The translations under genes and the position numbers were made by a program. A model generated the notes under the pieces. That model saw only the letters and a program-made list of their open reading frames with translations. It had not been told where the DNA came from and searched no databases. 10,296 nt of DNA. Origin: JADGOV01 sp040002735. GTDB taxonomy: Bacteria; Actinomycetota; Actinomycetes; JADGOV01. Shown in pieces: positions 6,776 to 10,296 of this stretch (its first letter is position 1; each line of letters begins with the position of its first letter). Where the stretch lies: assembly GCA_040002735.1 (NCBI GenBank), contig JBDUDX010000004.1, forward strand, positions 1 through 10,296, given 5' to 3'.

Positions 6776-7497
6776 TCGCTTCTCTTGCCGGCGTCGTTGC
6801 TGTCCGAGACATTGAAATCGGTACCCATATCACCCGAAATGTCTTTGGCGTCAAGATCAATGTGGACACCGTGTGGGGGACGCTGATCGCAGCCGCCATC
6901 GTGCTCGGCGTGGGACTCTACATGGCTCGGCGCGCCACGAAGGGGCGGCCGAGCAAGCTCCAACTGGCCTTCGAGGTTGTGGTCGGCGCCGTGCGCCGGC
7001 AGGTCGAAGGCAGCGTCGGACCGGTAGCGCCCTTTGTCGTCCCACTCGCGGTTGCCATGTTCTTCTTCATTCTCATCAGCAATTGGCTTGGGCTCATTCC
7101 TAGCGGCCACCACCCGGAGTATCTGCCGCCGCCGACCGCCGACGTGAATCTCACTTTCGCGCTGGCGTTCTTGGTGATTGTTTGGGCCATCGCGACCGGT
7201 ATTCGCCACCGTGGTGCGGGTTACTTCAAGGGTTTCTTCAAGCCCTACCCCTTCCTTTTCCCCATCAACGTTATCGAAGAGGTGGCAAAGCCTTTCTCGC
7301 TCGCCCTGCGACTCTTCGGAAACCTCTTCGCGGGCACCGTGGTTCTGGCCCTCATCACGCTGTTCCCGGTGTACATCGTGCCGTTCCCGAATGCGCTGTG
7401 GAAGCTCTTCGACATGGGCATCGGGCTCATCCAGGCGTTCATCTTCGCGCTACTCACGATCCTGTACTTCGCCTTCGCCCTCGGTGAAGGCCACTGA
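6772..7497 (+). CDS. atpB: ATP synthase Fo subunit a
   Basis: Subunit a forms the two proton half-channels beside the c-ring in the membrane. The 241 residues contain five to six hydrophobic helices. The membrane segment around 87-110 (VVPLAVAMFFFILISNWLGL) and the helix LALRLFGN (177-184) are clear. Arg180 corresponds to the essential arginine (E. coli R210) that separates the half-channels and faces the c-subunit carboxylate. Gln221 in the last helix (GLIQAFIFALL) matches the conserved Gln of that helix. ATG 6772 overlaps the preceding stop as ATGA, with TGAGG at 6757-6761. Nothing suggests sodium coupling. The 81-nt gap that follows, before atpE, holds two small hairpins. Confidence 0.97.
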   Translation: MIASLAGVVAVRDIEIGTHITRNVFGVKINVDTVWGTLIAAAIVLGVGLYMARRATKGRPSKLQLAFEVVVGAVRRQVEGSVGPVAPFVVPLAVAMFFFILISNWLGLIPSGHHPEYLPPPTADVNLTFALAFLVIVWAIATGIRHRGAGYFKGFFKPYPFLFPINVIEEVAKPFSLALRLFGNLFAGTVVLALITLFPVYIVPFPNALWKLFDMGIGLIQAFIFALLTILYFAFALGEGH

Positions 7498-7503
7498 TTC
7501 CGG

Positions 7504-7520
7504 CCGGGGAACCATCCCGG
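7504..7520 (+). repeat. Small hairpin after atpB
   Basis: CCGGGG (7504-7509) can pair with TCCCGG (7515-7520), five G-C pairs plus one G-U pair, around the loop AACCA. It starts 6 nt after the atpB stop. It has no T-tract, so termination is unlikely. It is the first of two stem-loops between atpB and atpE. Confidence 0.35.
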
Positions 7521-7539
7521 TGTCCGATCGCCCCAACGA

Positions 7540-7560
7540 GTCGACTTTCAACAAGTCGAC
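7540..7560 (+). repeat. Perfect inverted repeat just upstream of the atpE ribosome binding site
   Basis: GTCGACTT (7540-7547) and AAGTCGAC (7553-7560) are a perfect 8-bp inverted repeat with the 5-nt loop TCAAC. It ends 8 nt before the atpE Shine-Dalgarno AAGGAG (7569-7574). The position suits a 5' stabiliser or processing boundary for atpE mRNA, or a structure that keeps the ribosome site open; a protein operator is also possible. The function is inference. Confidence 0.45.
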
Positions 7561-7578
7561 CCAGGAACAAGGAGAGTC

Positions 7579-7833
7579 ATGGCCGTAACAGACAGTGCCA
7601 TCAAGACGGCGGGAGCCCTCGTCGGTGGCGGACTCGCACTCGGCGGAGGTGCTATCGGCGCCGCCATCGGTGACGGTATCGCCGGTAGCGCGCTGGTCTC
7701 GGGTGTCGCCCGCCAGCCGGAGGCGCAGGGCCGGCTCACCGGTCTGTTCTTCCTGACCGTGGGTCTGGTCGAGGCGGCGTACTTCATCAACCTTGCGCTG
7801 GCGCTCTTCTTCGTCTTCGTCATCGGGAAGTAA
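7579..7833 (+). CDS. atpE: ATP synthase Fo subunit c
   Basis: Subunit c forms the rotating membrane ring. The 84 residues make a helical hairpin: helix 1 (about 10-40) with the glycine-rich packing stretch GGGAIGAAIGDG, the polar loop ARQPEAQGR (44-52) that contacts gamma and epsilon, and helix 2 (about 55-82) with the proton-binding Glu65 in GLVEAAYFINLAL. A single carboxylate with no extra helix-2 polar ligands is consistent with proton rather than sodium use. By eye the sequence is close to mycobacterial AtpE across the loop and GLVEAAYFINLA. ATG 7579 follows AAGGAG (7569-7574) at 4 nt, one of the strongest ribosome sites in the operon, as expected for the subunit needed in most copies. 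Confidence 0.98.
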   Translation: MAVTDSAIKTAGALVGGGLALGGGAIGAAIGDGIAGSALVSGVARQPEAQGRLTGLFFLTVGLVEAAYFINLALALFFVFVIGK

Positions 7834-7836
7834 CCC

Positions 7837-8364
7837 ATGCACGACATGGCGGTGGAGAACTTCCTACTCCCCAACGGCACGCTCGTCGTGGAGTTCGTCA
7901 TCTTCCTCGTCGTGCTGATTGTGCTGTGGCGAGCGGTACTGCCGCCGCTGTTGCGCGCCATGAATGAGCGTCAGGAGCTGATCCGCCAGCAGATCGCCGA
8001 AGGTCAGGCGGCAGCCGAGGCGGCCGAACGCGCCGAGCGGGAGTACCGAGAGGCGCTGGCGGAGACCCGAGCGGAGGCGAGTCGCATTCGCGAGGAAGCC
8101 CGAGCCCAGGGTCAGCGGATGCAGACCGAGCTCAAGGAGAAGGCGGCCGCGGAGTACGCCGCGATGTCGGCGGACAACGAGGCCCGGCTGGCAGCCGAGC
8201 GGGAGCAGATTCTCGCCGCGTTGCAACCCGAAATTCGGTCGATGGCCGCCGAATTGGGTGGCCGGATGCTCGGTGAGCCACTTTCGGGTGCGTCACTTCC
8301 CGGGGCTGAGGGTGACCGTGCGGCGGTCGGTCCGGCACCGACCGCGGAGAGGGAGACGCGCTGA
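7837..8364 (+). CDS. atpF: ATP synthase Fo subunit b
   Basis: Subunit b is the membrane-anchored part of the peripheral stalk that holds F1 against rotation. The 175 residues have a short N-terminus with FLLPNGT (9-15), one transmembrane helix (about 16-36), a long charged Ala/Glu/Arg-rich coiled coil (about 42-145), and a low-complexity tail of about 30 residues (GEPLSGASLP onward) that the next subunit lacks. NFLLPNGT plus IFLVVL resembles mycobacterial AtpF. The start is ATG 7837, 3 nt after the atpE stop, with only a weak GGGAAG at 7825-7830. ATG 7846 (Met4) is an alternative. The stop joins the next gene as TGATG. Its coiled coil is clearly paralogous to that neighbour. Confidence 0.94.
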   Translation: MHDMAVENFLLPNGTLVVEFVIFLVVLIVLWRAVLPPLLRAMNERQELIRQQIAEGQAAAEAAERAEREYREALAETRAEASRIREEARAQGQRMQTELKEKAAAEYAAMSADNEARLAAEREQILAALQPEIRSMAAELGGRMLGEPLSGASLPGAEGDRAAVGPAPTAERETR

Positions 8365-8903
8365 TGGGCGCCCTGGACTACATCGTCGAGCTGATCGCCT
8401 TCGCGGCCGTGCTCTACGTGCTGTACAAGTACGTGTGGCGAGGCGGACTCAACCTTTCCGGCGCGATGGCCAAGCGCCAGGAGGAGATCGCCGCTGAGAT
8501 CGAGGAGAGCCGGGCGAACCGCGAGCGGCTCGTGGCGACGGAGGCCAAGTACCGGGAGTCCATCGCCGGTGCCCGGGCCGAATCGGCTCGCATCCAAGCG
8601 GAGTCCGCCGCCGAAGGAGAAGCGATCGTCGCCGAACTGAAAGTGAAAGCGGAAGAGGAATACCAGCGAATGACCGCGCTGAATGAAAGTCGATTGGCGG
8701 CCGAGCGGCAATCTGTGGTCTCCGCGTTGCGCCAGGAAGTGGGTCGGCACACCGTGGACACCGCCGAGCAGCTGGTGACCGCGGCGGTACGCGATCCGGC
8801 GACCTCGCGACGGGTGATCGACCGGTTCATTGCGGATCTCGATGTACGCGACGCGCAATCCGCCGACCGGGGCGTCCCCACGCCGGCAGGGCGGGCCGGC
8901 TGA
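8364..8903 (+). CDS. Second b-type stalk subunit (b'), unfused
   Basis: The 179-residue protein has an N-terminal transmembrane helix (about 6-25, YIVELIAFAAVLYVLYKYVW), a long coiled coil (about 36-130) and a C-terminal part ending RRVIDRFIADLDV (149-161). It corresponds in order and features to the first 170 or so residues of the mycobacterial b'-delta fusion (AtpH, Rv1307), whose b' part ends in a similar FLDQLDAM. Here it stops before delta. Residues 38-116 align without gaps to 45-123 of the upstream b subunit, with about 38 of 79 identical by eye. GGGAG at 8351-8355 lies 8 nt before the ATG. Both ends are TGATG junctions. It probably pairs with b as a bb' heterodimer in the stalk; that is inference from family knowledge. 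Confidence 0.9.
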   Translation: MGALDYIVELIAFAAVLYVLYKYVWRGGLNLSGAMAKRQEEIAAEIEESRANRERLVATEAKYRESIAGARAESARIQAESAAEGEAIVAELKVKAEEEYQRMTALNESRLAAERQSVVSALRQEVGRHTVDTAEQLVTAAVRDPATSRRVIDRFIADLDVRDAQSADRGVPTPAGRAG

Positions 8904-9724
8904 TGCTGCAGGGTGCAAGCCGCGAGGCTGCCAACGCCGCGATCGAGCGGCTGGAGTCGGTTCTGGGTGATCTTCCCGACGCGGCTGCGGCCTGGCGGCT
9001 GTCCGAAGAACTCGCCGAGGTAACCCGACTGCTCGATGACGAACTGCCGCTCCGGCGGACGCTGGCCGATCCGTCCATCGATGGCCGGGCCAAAGCGCAA
9101 CTGGCCGAAGGCCTCCTCGGCAGCCGGGTGCTACTGGCGACTCTCGAGCTGGTGAAGGTGGCCGTCGCAGCGCGATGGTCCCACCAGATCGATCTCGTGG
9201 ACACCGTCGAATCGATGTCTGCTTCCGCCGGTTTCGCCTCCGCCGAACGAGCCGGCGTTCTCGACGAGGTCGAGGACGAGCTCTTCCGGATCACGCGGGT
9301 CTTCGAACGGGAGACTGACCTTTACACCGCACTGTCCTCGCAATCGCTCCCGGCCGAGCGAAAGGCTGAGGTCATCAACGCCGTCCTCGGGCAGGCCCAG
9401 CAGGTCACCCGGGCCATGGTGTTGCGGGCCGCGACCACCCGCCGCACGCGTACCTTGGACCGAGCGCTGACCGAGTACCTACGGCTGGCCGCCGCTCGCC
9501 GAGCCAGGCTGGTCGCCACTGTGACATCGGGAACGCAGCTTGACCCGCAGCAGACCGATCAGCTGCGCGAGGCGTTGCAGCGGTTGTACCGCCACGACCT
9601 GCAACTACAGACCGAAATCGATCCCGCCCTGGTGGGCGGGGTCGTCGTGCGGATCGGCGACGAAGTGATTGACGGCACCATTGCGCACCGCTTTGCCCAA
9701 GCCCGCCGCCGGCTCGCCGGCTGA
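8903..9724 (+). CDS. atpH: ATP synthase F1 subunit delta, long actinobacterial form
   Basis: Delta (the OSCP homologue) sits on top of F1 and joins the alpha N-termini to the b stalk. The 273 residues exceed the E. coli length (177). The extra N-terminal region (about 1-95, starting with GASREAANAAIERL) is also present in Streptomyces delta and, fused behind b', in mycobacteria. The core starts near DLVDTVE (97-103), includes DEVEDELFR (121-129), and ends with the signature GGVVVRIGDEVIDGTIAHRF (245-264). The ATG at 8903 shares one base with the b' stop (TGATG). Only a poor purine stretch (AGGG at 8888-8891, 11 nt away) precedes it, so it probably relies on reinitiation after b'. Confidence 0.95.
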   Translation: MLQGASREAANAAIERLESVLGDLPDAAAAWRLSEELAEVTRLLDDELPLRRTLADPSIDGRAKAQLAEGLLGSRVLLATLELVKVAVAARWSHQIDLVDTVESMSASAGFASAERAGVLDEVEDELFRITRVFERETDLYTALSSQSLPAERKAEVINAVLGQAQQVTRAMVLRAATTRRTRTLDRALTEYLRLAAARRARLVATVTSGTQLDPQQTDQLREALQRLYRHDLQLQTEIDPALVGGVVVRIGDEVIDGTIAHRFAQARRRLAG

Positions 9725-9762
9725 CTGCTCGACATCGTGACCAGAAGCACCGAAGTACTTCC

Positions 9763-9768
9763 AAGGAG
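9763..9768 (+). promoter_or_regulatory. Strong ribosome binding site of atpA
   Basis: AAGGAG with 6 nt spacing to ATG 9775. It fixes the atpA start and contrasts with the weak sites before atpF and atpH. Confidence 0.8.
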
Positions 9769-9774
9769 AAGCTG

Positions 9775-10296
<522 letters not shown>

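Noticed and set aside
8822..8903. Programmed -1 frameshift producing a b'-delta fusion
   Set aside because: The delta frame is open upstream of its ATG for at least this stretch, so a fusion is possible in principle, but I see no classic slippery heptamer or stimulatory structure. TGATG reinitiation explains the layout.
9752..9761. GAAGTACTTC palindrome before the atpA ribosome site
   Set aside because: The 10-bp palindrome has no room for a stable RNA hairpin and could occur by chance. There is no second copy at comparable positions, so I do not call an operator.

Overview
The window is a dense, G+C-rich stretch in which every recognisable gene runs left to right. Gene content, GTG/TTG starts, stop/start overlaps (GTGA, ATGA, TGATG) and a mycobacterial-type ATP synthase c subunit all point to an actinomycete (Actinomycetota). 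From memory, the order rpmE-prfA-prmC-tsaC-wecA-atp matches the Mycobacterium tuberculosis block Rv1298-Rv1308. Here a low-molecular-weight phosphatase gene and glyA are added, two genes that also sit in the equivalent Bacillus subtilis region (ywlC, ywlE, glyA, atp). I cannot name the genus.

Left part (1-3636), translation-related genes: ribosomal protein L31 (rpmE), a strong GC hairpin that probably terminates the rpmE transcript, release factor 1 (prfA), the methyltransferase that modifies its GGQ glutamine (prmC), the tRNA threonylcarbamoyladenylate synthase (tsaC/ywlC), and a low-molecular-weight protein phosphatase. prfA/prmC and tsaC/phosphatase overlap by 4 bp, and 8 bp separate prmC from tsaC. 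Middle (3670-6071): glyA (serine hydroxymethyltransferase) and a WecA-type polyprenyl-phosphate GlcNAc-1-phosphate transferase for cell-envelope glycan synthesis.

Right part (6068-10296), the F1Fo ATP synthase operon: a 70-residue AtpZ-like protein, a longer AtpI-like four-helix protein, atpB (a), atpE (c), atpF (b), a second b-type subunit (b'), atpH (delta, long actinobacterial form) and the 5' end of atpA (alpha), which leaves the window just before its Walker A motif.

The most interesting point is the peripheral stalk. Mycobacteria have b plus a fused b'-delta protein, and Streptomyces has one b plus a free long delta. Here b, b' and delta are three separate genes joined by TGATG junctions, and b and b' are visibly paralogous, with a gap-free coiled-coil alignment at roughly 48% identity. 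It looks like the unfused counterpart of the mycobacterial arrangement. Otherwise this is a conserved housekeeping region. I see no mobile element, CRISPR array, tRNA or rRNA, and no gene-free stretch longer than 300 bases.
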